Below, piece after piece: positions 36,501-43,698 of a stretch of DNA of 64,000 nt. This stretch comes from Spirochaetia bacterium (GTDB taxonomy: Bacteria > Spirochaetota > Spirochaetia > Treponematales > Treponemataceae). The position numbers and the translations under genes were made by a program. The stretch's first letter is position 1. Every line of letters begins with the position of its first letter. The stretch covers positions 85,475 through 149,474 of the forward strand of contig CAAGGF010000064.1 of NCBI GenBank assembly GCA_900769325.1. Reading direction: 5' to 3'. Under the pieces are notes generated by a model that made no database searches, was not told the DNA's origin, and saw only the letters and a list, made by a program, of their open reading frames with translations.

Positions 36501-38033
36501 ATTCATGAAAACTGTACAGCGGCTTCCCAAATCGACAGGTTTATCTGCCATTAAAGCGATTTTTCCGAATTCTTTTACATCCATTCCCATTGTATTTGCA
36601 AAATTATCGAGGAATGAACCGCAACCTGAAGAACACGCTTCGTTTAACTGAATTGAATTTATTGCTCCGTCCTTCATTCTAAGGCACTTCATGTCCTGAC
36701 CGCCGATATCAAGAAGGAATTCTACCCCCGGAACAAAAAAATCTGCAGCCCTGAAATGCGTAATCGTTTCTACTTCACCGGAATCAACGCCCAGTGCCGC
36801 CTGAAAAAGTGCTTCTCCGTACCCTGTAGAAACTGAACGGGCAATGTAAACATCTTTTGGAAGAATTTTATACAAATCTTTTAAAACTTTTACCGCAAGT
36901 TCAACAGGATTTCCCTGATTGTGTGCATAAAAATCCCATAAAATACGCCCTTTCTGATCTACTAAAACTGCTTTTGTTGTTGTTGAACCAGAATCAAGCC
37001 CTAAAAACACAGGACCTTTTGCCAGAGAAAGATCTCCGCGGCTTGCTTTTTCCTGTGCGTGCCTTTTTCTAAACGCTTCAAGTTCCGTAAGATTGTTGAA
37101 TAAAGGCTCAAGCCTCTGAACTTCGCTTAATTCTGCACCTACAAGATTTTTTAAATTTTCGCGGAACGATTTTATTGTAGGAAAAACATAAGATTTTCCG
37201 TCTTCTGATTTAAAAGACCTTTCTGCACTGAACGCCGAACCTTCTGCGACAAAAAGCTGCGAATTTTCAGGAACAATTATTTCTTCCGGCTTTAATTTTA
37301 AAGTCTGAATAAAACGCTCCCGAAGCTGGTCCATAAAATGAAGAGGACCTCCTAAAAATGCAACATGACCGCGAATCGGTTTTCCGCAGGCAAGCCCTGA
37401 AATAGTCTGATTTACGACAGCCTGATAAATTGAAGCGGCAATATCTTCACGCCTTGCTCCTTCGTTGATTAAAGGCTGAACATCCGTCTTTGCAAAAACA
37501 CCGCATCGTGCTGCAATCGAATAAATAGTTTGTGCATCTTTTGCAAGAACATTTAACCCTTGAGCATCAGTTTCAAGAAGAGCTGCCATCTGGTCGATAA
37601 ACGCTCCTGTTCCGCCTGCACAAGTTCCGTTCATTCGCTGTTCAACGCCGCCTGTAAAATATGTAATTTTTGCATCTTCTCCACCGAGTTCAATTACAAC
37701 ATCAGTTTGCGGGATGATTTTCTTTACTGCCGTGGTTGCAGCGACAACTTCCTGAATAAACGGAATATTAAGCCACTGAGAAACAGCAAGACCGCCTGAA
37801 CCGGTAACTTTTACAGAAACAGGATGCATATCTTTTAATGGAAGATTTTCTGTAATTTTATCAAACGCCTGATTTACGACATTAATAATTGTACTTCGAA
37901 TATCTGCACGGTGACGCTGGTAATCGCCGTAAAGAAGTTTGTCGTTATCGTCAAGAATGGCAATTTTTACAGTTGTAGAACCAACATCAATTCCAATACG
38001 CAAAGGTAAAATTTCATTTGTATTTTCAGACAT
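33507..38033 (-). CDS. Fused acyl-CoA dehydratase activase (two activase domains, DUF2229, HgdB-like)
   Basis: This is a 1508-residue single-chain protein. Residues about 11-270 form a first ASKHA ATPase domain (RIGIDVGSTTVKIAIL, IELGGEDAK) and about 340-620 a second (FLGLDSGSTTTKAVLVD, LDIGGQDMK). In both, the two iron-sulfur Cys of HgdC-type activases are present and 39 residues apart as in the family: Cys138 (NGTCAGGTG) and Cys177 (RCGVF), then EACSSGCG and RCTVF. A DUF2229 domain follows (GIPRVLNMYENYPMWFTFF), then an HgdB/BcrC-like part. Activases pass a high-energy electron to 2-hydroxyacyl-CoA dehydratases using ATP. No dehydratase subunits are encoded nearby, so the partner is unknown. 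A promoter with a 17-base spacer lies at 38102-38130. Confidence 0.9.
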   Translation of the reverse strand: MSENTNEILPLRIGIDVGSTTVKIAILDDNDKLLYGDYQRHRADIRSTIINVVNQAFDKITENLPLKDMHPVSVKVTGSGGLAVSQWLNIPFIQEVVAATTAVKKIIPQTDVVIELGGEDAKITYFTGGVEQRMNGTCAGGTGAFIDQMAALLETDAQGLNVLAKDAQTIYSIAARCGVFAKTDVQPLINEGARREDIAASIYQAVVNQTISGLACGKPIRGHVAFLGGPLHFMDQLRERFIQTLKLKPEEIIVPENSQLFVAEGSAFSAERSFKSEDGKSYVFPTIKSFRENLKNLVGAELSEVQRLEPLFNNLTELEAFRKRHAQEKASRGDLSLAKGPVFLGLDSGSTTTKAVLVDQKGRILWDFYAHNQGNPVELAVKVLKDLYKILPKDVYIARSVSTGYGEALFQAALGVDSGEVETITHFRAADFFVPGVEFLLDIGGQDMKCLRMKDGAINSIQLNEACSSGCGSFLDNFANTMGMDVKEFGKIALMADKPVDLGSRCTVFMNSRVKQAQKEGASVADIAAGLSYSVIKNALFKVIKLRKASDIGSKVVVQGGTFFNDAILRAFEKIAGVEVFRPDVAGLMGAYGAALIAYDQWVDLTSPKPTDKIGTKPKERRSTLATLQQLEKFHVDLESRRCGKCQNNCLLTINTFYNGDEKRVFITGNRCERGAEIEGNVIDASNKENTAVEDVGEKMPDLFAWKYKRLFDYVPLKKEDAPMGEVGIPRVLNMYENYPMWFTFFTELGFRVILSQRSNRNVYEKGIETIPSESVCYPGKISHGHVVSLIQRGIKFIFYPCAPYEKQEDSGSGNHYNCPIVTSYPEVLRNNVDELRQDPSILYMDPFLPIYDKKRLAERLVEELLPKFPALTKEKIQNAVEKAWQEQENFRKEVREQGEEALEKMIRSGGNGIVIAGRPYHLDPEINHGIPEMVNALGLAVFTEDSVAHLGAIERPLRIIDQWVYHNRLYRAANFVSGMPNLEIIQLTSFGCGLDAVTSDQVDEIMKAKGRMYTLIKIDEGSNLGAVRIRIRSLIAAVRERQRHHRTYTVKSAAYHRQVFTKEMKYTHTIIGPQMSPIHFRILERALQYCGYKFVVLDAVDPKAVEAGLKYVNNDACYPSILVAGQMISALESGKYDLNHTSLIITQTGGGCRATNYIGFIRRALNDAGWGQVPVLSLSAQGFEKNPGFKITFPVLHRMLISIMIGDVLMRCLYRTRPYEKNPGSADALYEKWNAIAEKKVKSLSFITYNRLLKNIIKDFDSLSLKPIKKPRVGVVGEILVKFHPTANNQIVETIEREGAECVMPDLADFFFYSFSTGIFRHEELAFPKKTERNAKLLVWALELYRRKMKKYLKASHRFDAPSSIYELMKGVDDIVQLGNITGEGWFLTAEMVELIKEGAPSIACVQPFACLPNHVTGKGMIKELRRRFPEANISAIDYDPGSSEVNQLNRLKLLLSNAPIGNHPDEEKDGKIHNPDGTVSEPIVKYAEASSFTDPEPVSSHSVPVE

Positions 38034-38101
38034 TAAAAATTCCTTAAAATATAAAAGTAAATCCGCTAAAAAAGCAGAAGATTTTTCACAGTATTTTTTT
38101 A

Positions 38102-38130
38102 AGTATAAATGTAAAATAATAAAATTTCAA
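38102..38130 (-). promoter_or_regulatory. Sigma-70 type promoter before the fused activase gene
   Basis: On the minus strand TTGAAA (38125-38130) and TATACT (38102-38107) are separated by 17 bases. Transcription would begin near 38095, giving a leader of about 60 bases with AAGGA before the ATG at 38033. This may drive much of the long minus-strand run downstream. Confidence 0.6.
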
Positions 38131-38175
38131 TTCACAAAACAAATCCCATTGCAAAGGACAAATTTCCATCATATC

Positions 38176-38205
38176 TTGCAAATGAAAGAGTTTTTTCTAT
38201 ATAAT
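38176..38205 (+). promoter_or_regulatory. Promoter before the polyprenyl synthetase gene, possibly leaderless
   Basis: TTGCAA (38176-38181) and a perfect TATAAT (38200-38205) are 18 bases apart. Only seven bases lie between the -10 box and the ATG at 38213, so transcription would start at or next to the start codon. No ribosome site is present before that ATG. Confidence 0.6.
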
Positions 38206-38212
38206 AATTTCA

Positions 38213-39271
38213 ATGAACAGATTTTTTTCAGAATATTTAGACAAAATCGAAAAAGCACTTGAAAATGCACTTCCAGAATTTCCAAATCAGAACTGGATAA
38301 AAGCCTCATTTTCAAACCTTTCAGAATACGCAAAACCGGAACATTTTTCGCCTCTTATAAATCCGTGCAGAGACCTTCTTTCTTCAGGCGGAAAACGCTG
38401 GCGACCGCTTCTTCTAATTTTGTGTTCAAATCTTGCACGCGAAAACGGAAAATCATCTCTTTCACTTGAACAGACTTATTCCCTTACGCCTCTTATAGAA
38501 TTCGTTCACACTGCAAGCCTCATTCACGACGATATCGAAGACAATGCTGACACACGACGCGGAAAACCTTCCGTTCACATAACACACGGAACAGATACGG
38601 CAATAAATTCTGCAAGCTGGCTTTACTTTCAGGCTGCAACCGTAATAAACAACCCCGATTTTTCACAAGAGTTTTCATTAAAACTCTACAAACTCTACAC
38701 TCAGGAATTACGCCGTCTTCATTTAGGACAGGCTATGGATATTTTGTGGCACAGAAATCCTTCAATAATTCCAACCGTAGAAGAATACAGCCAGATGGTT
38801 CAATGCAAAACTGGAACTCTTGCAAGCCTTGCAGTTCAAGCCGGACTTATCGCAGGCGGAGCAACTGAAGAAGAAGCCCTTAAAGGCGGAAAAATTGCCG
38901 GAATGATTGGCGAAGCATTTCAAATCATTGACGATGTAAAAAACCTCACCTCAGGAAATCCAGGAAAAAAACGCGGAGACGACATCGTAGAACGCAAAAA
39001 AAGTCTTCCAGTTCTCCTCCACATAAAAGAAAATCCTTCCGATGCAAAAACAATTTCTTCATTAATGACAAAAGCCTCTATTGAAGGAATCGACTCTCCT
39101 TCAGTTGAAGAATGTATCAATCTTTTAAACTCAAAAGGTGCGGTAAAAAAAGCATACGACATAGGACTAAAATCCATCAGCGAAAACTCACAAAAACTTT
39201 CAGTTCTTTTCAAAAAAGAAACCAAATCGTCATCGCTCATTTTAGAACTTTTTTCTCAAATGGCAAAATAA
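38213..39271 (+). CDS. Polyprenyl diphosphate synthetase
   Basis: The protein has 352 residues and belongs to the trans-isoprenyl diphosphate synthase family, which condenses isopentenyl diphosphate units into prenyl chains for lipid carriers or quinones. The first Asp-rich motif is DDIEDNADTRRG and the second IDDVKNLTSGNPGKKRGDD, where the third Asp of the usual DDxxD is replaced by Asn. GGKRWRPLL near residue 60 binds isopentenyl diphosphate, and KTGTLASLA is the family KT motif. No ribosome site is seen; a -10 box is seven bases from the ATG. The chain length of the product cannot be read safely. A small membrane protein gene follows 11 bases later. Confidence 0.88.
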   Translation: MNRFFSEYLDKIEKALENALPEFPNQNWIKASFSNLSEYAKPEHFSPLINPCRDLLSSGGKRWRPLLLILCSNLARENGKSSLSLEQTYSLTPLIEFVHTASLIHDDIEDNADTRRGKPSVHITHGTDTAINSASWLYFQAATVINNPDFSQEFSLKLYKLYTQELRRLHLGQAMDILWHRNPSIIPTVEEYSQMVQCKTGTLASLAVQAGLIAGGATEEEALKGGKIAGMIGEAFQIIDDVKNLTSGNPGKKRGDDIVERKKSLPVLLHIKENPSDAKTISSLMTKASIEGIDSPSVEECINLLNSKGAVKKAYDIGLKSISENSQKLSVLFKKETKSSSLILELFSQMAK

Positions 39272-39282
39272 TACGGAGCAAA

Positions 39283-39486
39283 ATGAAAAGTTTAATCTGT
39301 CTTCTTCTACCGATAATCTGTACACTCGCATTTTTATTTATTTCGCCAAAAATATTTTTCTTATTTCCATCTTCTTTTCCAAAAGAATTTATAAAATTCG
39401 GTTTTTCACTTCTAGGATTTATCATTGGCGCAGCAATTTCAGTTATAATCAGCAAAAAAGCAACTGAAAAAAATCATGAAAGATAA
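39283..39486 (+). CDS. Small two-helix membrane protein
   Basis: The protein has 67 residues. I chose the ATG at 39283, with GGAG just upstream and 11 bases after the polyprenyl synthetase stop. Two hydrophobic helices are visible, about residues 3-27 (SLICLLLPIICTLAFLFISPKIFFL) given here in part and about 38-58 (FIKFGFSLLGFIIGAAISVI), with a basic tail KKATEKNHER. No family is recognised. It is co-transcribed with the prenyl synthetase, so a membrane-lipid link is possible but unproven. Confidence 0.65.
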   Translation: MKSLICLLLPIICTLAFLFISPKIFFLFPSSFPKEFIKFGFSLLGFIIGAAISVIISKKATEKNHER

Positions 39487-39501
39487 CTTAAAAACTTAAA
39501 T

Positions 39502-39903
39502 TTAAATCGGTTCCTCTTCCAGAAAATTTTCAGAAGATTTTTCGCCCGTATCTTCACCGGAAGAAATGCAGGATTCTTCAATTTTGCTTAAAATTGCAAG
39601 CGTAGAATTTATTACTTCTTTTAAAACTGTAAATTTCTGCGTTAAATTCACCTTGTAAAAAATCTGAGTTCCAACTTTATGAGGAACAATTATTCCGTTT
39701 TCTTTTAAAATCCGCAAATGATGGGAAATTGCAGGACGCGACAATTCCTGTTTTGCAGAAAGGTTCGTTACATTTATTCCTTCAGGTCCAGCTTCTATAA
39801 TATCAAAAATTATCTTCTGCCTATATTTATCGCCGAACGCAAGAAAAAGCGGCGTACAGATTCTGAATGCCTTTAAAATTCGTTTTACTTCTTCAATATC
39901 CAT
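39502..39903 (-). CDS. ArsR-family transcriptional regulator
   Basis: The protein has 133 residues with a winged helix-turn-helix of the ArsR type. The family motif is visible: LFLAFGDKYRQKIIFDII, NVTNLSAKQELSRPAISHHLRILKENGII written here in part, and the wing VPHKVGTQIFYKVN. The C-terminus is acidic (EDTGEKSSENFLEEEPI). The metal-binding Cys pair of classic ArsR (ELCVC) is absent, so the signal is probably not arsenic. It is divergent from the RND exporter operon, and a 33-base inverted repeat stands between them. It probably represses that operon. AAGGA precedes the ATG. Confidence 0.88.
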   Translation of the reverse strand: MDIEEVKRILKAFRICTPLFLAFGDKYRQKIIFDIIEAGPEGINVTNLSAKQELSRPAISHHLRILKENGIIVPHKVGTQIFYKVNLTQKFTVLKEVINSTLAILSKIEESCISSGEDTGEKSSENFLEEEPI

Positions 39904-39943
39904 ATTAATTCCTTATCATAACAAATTATTTTTTTATATTTTA

Positions 39944-40017
39944 TTGACATTAAGATTTAATATAATTATATTTGTAAAAAAATTCAAGCGTTAAATATTT
40001 AAACATTTAAACGCTTG
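39944..40017 (+). promoter_or_regulatory. Promoter and inverted-repeat operator of the RND exporter operon
   Basis: TTGACA (39944-39949) and TATATT (39967-39972) are 17 bases apart. Just after the predicted start of transcription lies an inverted repeat with eight-base arms CAAGCGTT (39985-39992) and AACGCTTG (40010-40017). Between them are ATTTAAA units. An operator placed downstream of the start fits a repressor such as the divergent ArsR protein. Confidence 0.65.
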
Positions 40018-40048
40018 CACAAATAAAAAGAATACGGAGATTTTTAAA

Positions 40049-42838
40049 ATGAAACTCAAATCTTTTTTCAAACATCCAAAAATCATCATCGCATTCTGTC
40101 TTGCATTGACAGTATTTTTCGCCTGTTTCATCAACGGTCTTTCAATTCAGAATTCAATCCGCGACTGGCTCCCAGAAACAAACGAATCCAGAACAAGGCT
40201 TGAACAGACTGAACAGGATTTTGGAAGCATGATTATAATCGGTGTTTCCCTAAAAACGCAGCGAGGACCTTTCCTTACAAAAGAAAACATCGAAACAGTC
40301 CGCCAAATTTCTGAACGCGCTCTTTCAATTAGTGAAGTCGATGATGTAATTTCCCTTACGAACATCGATTTTGTTCAGGATGTAAACGGAACAATTTCAG
40401 CAACAAACTTGATTCCAGAAGAATACACCGGAACAAAAGAAGACATCAAAAAAATCAAAAATTCACTCCTTGAATGGGAGGAAATGTACGACAAAGTTCT
40501 TCTAAACGAAAAAGGAAATGCAACTCAAATGCAGATAATCCTTCATGCCCCAACAAAAGAAGAAAAAGAATCGATGGGTATCACAGAAACTCAACGGCAG
40601 CAGAAAGTTTTAAATGAAGTGCGCCAAATCGTTCACGAAGAAATTAGCGGTAAAAACCTTTCCTGCGAAATTTTCGGAGACCCGGTAATAAGCGAAAACA
40701 GCAAGGCATTTATGCTTTCCGATTTAATGCGCCTTATTCCGCTTGTCGTCGTTGTAATTTTAATTTCGCTTTTCTTGAGCTTTAAAACTTTAGACGGAAC
40801 AATTCTTCCACTTATTACAGTTGCACTTTCAACCGTCTGGACAGTCGGAATCATGTCGCTTTTAAACATTCAGTTCAACATAATTTCAAGCGTAATTCCT
40901 GTCGCACTCATTGCAGTCGGTTCAGCGTACGGAATTCATGTTTTAACGCACTACTACATCGGTCTTGATTCAATCGACGGCGAAATCACAAAAGAAAAAT
41001 ATTATGACGCAATCTTTAAAAGTTTAAAAGAAGTTTTCCCGGCAGTTCTTTTAGCAGGACTTACAACAATCGTCGGTTTCATTTCCTGCGTAACAAGCCC
41101 GATTGTTCCTCTTCACGGTTTTGCAGTATTTACTTCTGTCGGAGTCGGTCTTTCTCTCCTTCTTTCTGTAACGCTGATTCCTGCACTTTTAATGTGTAAA
41201 AACATCAAGAAAGTTCAGACAAAATCTTCAAAAATGGTAAAACTTACTAAAAAAGTCAAGGCAAAACTTGAACGGGCGAAAAAACTTGCAGGCGGAAAAG
41301 AAGGTTCTGAAGCAAGCGGAAACACTCTTTATTTGATTTACCATTTCTTCTGCGGAAGCAAACCACGCCTTTTTACATTCATTGCAATCCTCGTAATTTT
41401 TTCAGGAATCGGGCTTAAAAAACTTCACATTGACACTTCTCTCGTAAATTATTTCCCGAAAGACTGCACAATGCGAAAAGAAATTGACGACATCGACAAA
41501 GAATTCGCCGGAACTAACAGCCTTTACATTCTTATCGAAGGAAAAGAAAAAGGAAGCATAACTGAACCTAAAATTCTCAAAGCCGCAGACGAAATGCAGG
41601 AAAATCTTCAGGAAAAATTCCCGGAAATCGGAAAAATCGCTTCACTTACATCTTTTGTAAAACGAATTAATCAAGTCTGGCATGTCCCGGAAGAAAAAAA
41701 TATCGTCAAAACAGAAAATGAAGTACAAGAAGAAGATTTAAAAGGTTTTGACGATTTTGCAGATTTTTCAGAATTTGCTGACTTTTCAGAGTTCACTGAT
41801 TTTTCAGAATCTGCTCCTTCACAAACCGAACAGGCATCTTCTCAAAAATCGCTTGAAAACTGGATTGACCCGAACATTTCGTATCTTCAAGGCCTTGCTG
41901 TAAATCAGACTGTAAAAGATGTAATCGATATGCTTCAAGATTCTTATGTAGAATGCGGCGGAAAAAACGCAACCCCGGAAAAAATGCTTAAATTCATCGA
42001 GAAAAAATACAATTACAACGGAATGGCATACTACGAAATCCCGGAAGATATCGAAAAATATCCTGTAGTTTCACAAGAAGATTTAAAAGGCGTAATCACA
42101 GGCTATCTCACACTTTTAAGCGGTTCACTCGAACGGTTCTGCGACGATGATTTAAATCCTTCTGTAATGCGAATTCAGTGCCAGCTGAAAACACGCTCAA
42201 CAGAAAAAACAAAAGAAATAATCGATTTCTGTAACGCTTATGCAGAACAAAATTTCCCGGAAGGCTACGAATTGAAATTCACAGGTTCTGCTGAAATGGA
42301 ATACACGATGACAAAACTTATTGTAAAAAGCCAGATTACAAGCCTTCTTATTTCGCTTGTTTCAGTGTTCATAATTCTTTCAATTTCATTCAAATCTTGT
42401 TTCGCAGGAATAATCGGAGCAATTCCGCTTGCACTCACAATTCTTTTAAACTACATGACGATGGGATTTGCAGAAATCAACTTGGACCTTGTAACAAGCA
42501 TAATCGCATCTCTTGCAGTCGGTGTCGGAATCGATTACACAATTCACTTCCTATCAACTTACAAAGAAGAAAGGGAAAAAAGCGATGACCTTGAAAAAGT
42601 TACAAGAGAAACTTTCAAAAAAAGCGGACACGCAATTTTAACAAACGCACTTGCAGTCGGATTCGGATTTTTAGTTCTCTGCTTTTCAAAATTCATCGTT
42701 CTCAGATACATCGGAGTTCTCGTTGCAATCGTAATGTTCACTTCAAGCATTCTTTCGATGACAGTAATTCCGGGAATATTAAATCAGTTCCAGCCGAAGT
42801 TCATGCAGAGCGAAGAAGAAAAAAAAGAATTAAAATAA
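40049..42838 (+). CDS. RND/MMPL-family exporter
   Basis: The protein has 929 residues with two related halves. Each half has one membrane helix, a large periplasmic loop and a bundle of helices (LMRLIPLVVVVILISLFLSF, VIPVALIAVGSAYGIHVL; LLISLVSVFIILSISF, IIASLAVGVGIDYTIHFL). This is the plan of RND permeases of the MMPL/HAE3 branch, which move lipids or hydrophobic molecules with proton energy. The Asp of VGIDYTIHF in the second half is in the usual proton-relay place; the first half has AYGIHV there. The second periplasmic loop carries a DFADFSEF-type repeat at about residues 566-590. It is the first gene of a three-gene operon controlled from 39944-40017. Confidence 0.9.
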   Translation: MKLKSFFKHPKIIIAFCLALTVFFACFINGLSIQNSIRDWLPETNESRTRLEQTEQDFGSMIIIGVSLKTQRGPFLTKENIETVRQISERALSISEVDDVISLTNIDFVQDVNGTISATNLIPEEYTGTKEDIKKIKNSLLEWEEMYDKVLLNEKGNATQMQIILHAPTKEEKESMGITETQRQQKVLNEVRQIVHEEISGKNLSCEIFGDPVISENSKAFMLSDLMRLIPLVVVVILISLFLSFKTLDGTILPLITVALSTVWTVGIMSLLNIQFNIISSVIPVALIAVGSAYGIHVLTHYYIGLDSIDGEITKEKYYDAIFKSLKEVFPAVLLAGLTTIVGFISCVTSPIVPLHGFAVFTSVGVGLSLLLSVTLIPALLMCKNIKKVQTKSSKMVKLTKKVKAKLERAKKLAGGKEGSEASGNTLYLIYHFFCGSKPRLFTFIAILVIFSGIGLKKLHIDTSLVNYFPKDCTMRKEIDDIDKEFAGTNSLYILIEGKEKGSITEPKILKAADEMQENLQEKFPEIGKIASLTSFVKRINQVWHVPEEKNIVKTENEVQEEDLKGFDDFADFSEFADFSEFTDFSESAPSQTEQASSQKSLENWIDPNISYLQGLAVNQTVKDVIDMLQDSYVECGGKNATPEKMLKFIEKKYNYNGMAYYEIPEDIEKYPVVSQEDLKGVITGYLTLLSGSLERFCDDDLNPSVMRIQCQLKTRSTEKTKEIIDFCNAYAEQNFPEGYELKFTGSAEMEYTMTKLIVKSQITSLLISLVSVFIILSISFKSCFAGIIGAIPLALTILLNYMTMGFAEINLDLVTSIIASLAVGVGIDYTIHFLSTYKEEREKSDDLEKVTRETFKKSGHAILTNALAVGFGFLVLCFSKFIVLRYIGVLVAIVMFTSSILSMTVIPGILNQFQPKFMQSEEEKKELK

Positions 42839-42894
42839 GTTAATCTTAAAAAAAAATCAGATTAACAGAAAATAAAAATAAATGAGGTAAATTT

Positions 42895-43683
42895 ATGAAA
42901 ATTTCAAAAAAAATCACGGCACTTTTAGTATCATCAATCGTAGTTTCGTCAGTTTTCGCTGATGAAAAAGGAAAAGAAATCATGAAAAGAGCAGAAGACA
43001 AAAAATCTCCTTCTTTTACTCAATCTATGGTTTTAATGGAACTCAAAGACAAATCTGGTTCAACAGACACAAGACAAGTCGTTCAATACGGAAAAGACGA
43101 CGGTAAAAAAACTTCTGTCGTAATGGATTTTAAAGGTCCATCTTCAGTAAAAGACACAAGATTTCTTCAGATTACAAACGACAACGGTCCTGATGACAAA
43201 TGGATTTATCTTCCTGCCCTAAAATCTGTACGACGAGTAAACTCAAGTGAAGGCTCAAAATCTTTCATGGGAACTGATGCAACTTACGACGATCTTTCTT
43301 CAAGAAAATTAGAAGAAGATGAACACGAATTTTTAAAAGAAGAAACATACACAGTCTCAAACGGAACTTCATACGATTGCAATGTCGTAAAAAATACTCC
43401 AATCGACAAAAAAAGTTCCCAATATTCCTACAGAATCGTCTGGATCGACAAAAAAACTGACTGTCCCGTTCATTCTGAAATGTACGACAAAAACGGAAAA
43501 CTCATAAAAACGCTCGATGTTTTAAAACTTGAAAATATCGATGGCTATGATGTTCCTATGGAAAATATTTTGAAAAATGTGCAGAACGGACATTCAACTT
43601 CGCTTAAAATTCTTAAAATCGCCGTCGACAAACCGATTCCAGATCGCGTATTTACACAGCAATTCCTCTCAACAGGAAAATAA
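42895..43683 (+). CDS. Outer-membrane lipoprotein-sorting (LolA-like) protein
   Basis: The protein has 262 residues, GAGG ribosome site and a signal peptide (KKITALLVSSIVVSSVFA). The mature sequence KGKEIMKRAEDKKSPSFTQSM..., with DDKWIYLPALKSVRRVNSSE and SFMGTDATYDDL, is typical of the LolA-like proteins annotated as outer membrane lipoprotein-sorting protein that lie behind RND/MMPL exporter genes. The fold is an open beta-barrel that binds lipid. It probably carries hydrophobic cargo across the periplasm from the exporter. A homologue is known in Treponema pallidum in a similar setting. It lies between the exporter and the outer-membrane protein. Confidence 0.85.
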   Translation: MKISKKITALLVSSIVVSSVFADEKGKEIMKRAEDKKSPSFTQSMVLMELKDKSGSTDTRQVVQYGKDDGKKTSVVMDFKGPSSVKDTRFLQITNDNGPDDKWIYLPALKSVRRVNSSEGSKSFMGTDATYDDLSSRKLEEDEHEFLKEETYTVSNGTSYDCNVVKNTPIDKKSSQYSYRIVWIDKKTDCPVHSEMYDKNGKLIKTLDVLKLENIDGYDVPMENILKNVQNGHSTSLKILKIAVDKPIPDRVFTQQFLSTGK

Positions 43684-43698
43684 AACTGGAGAAACAAA

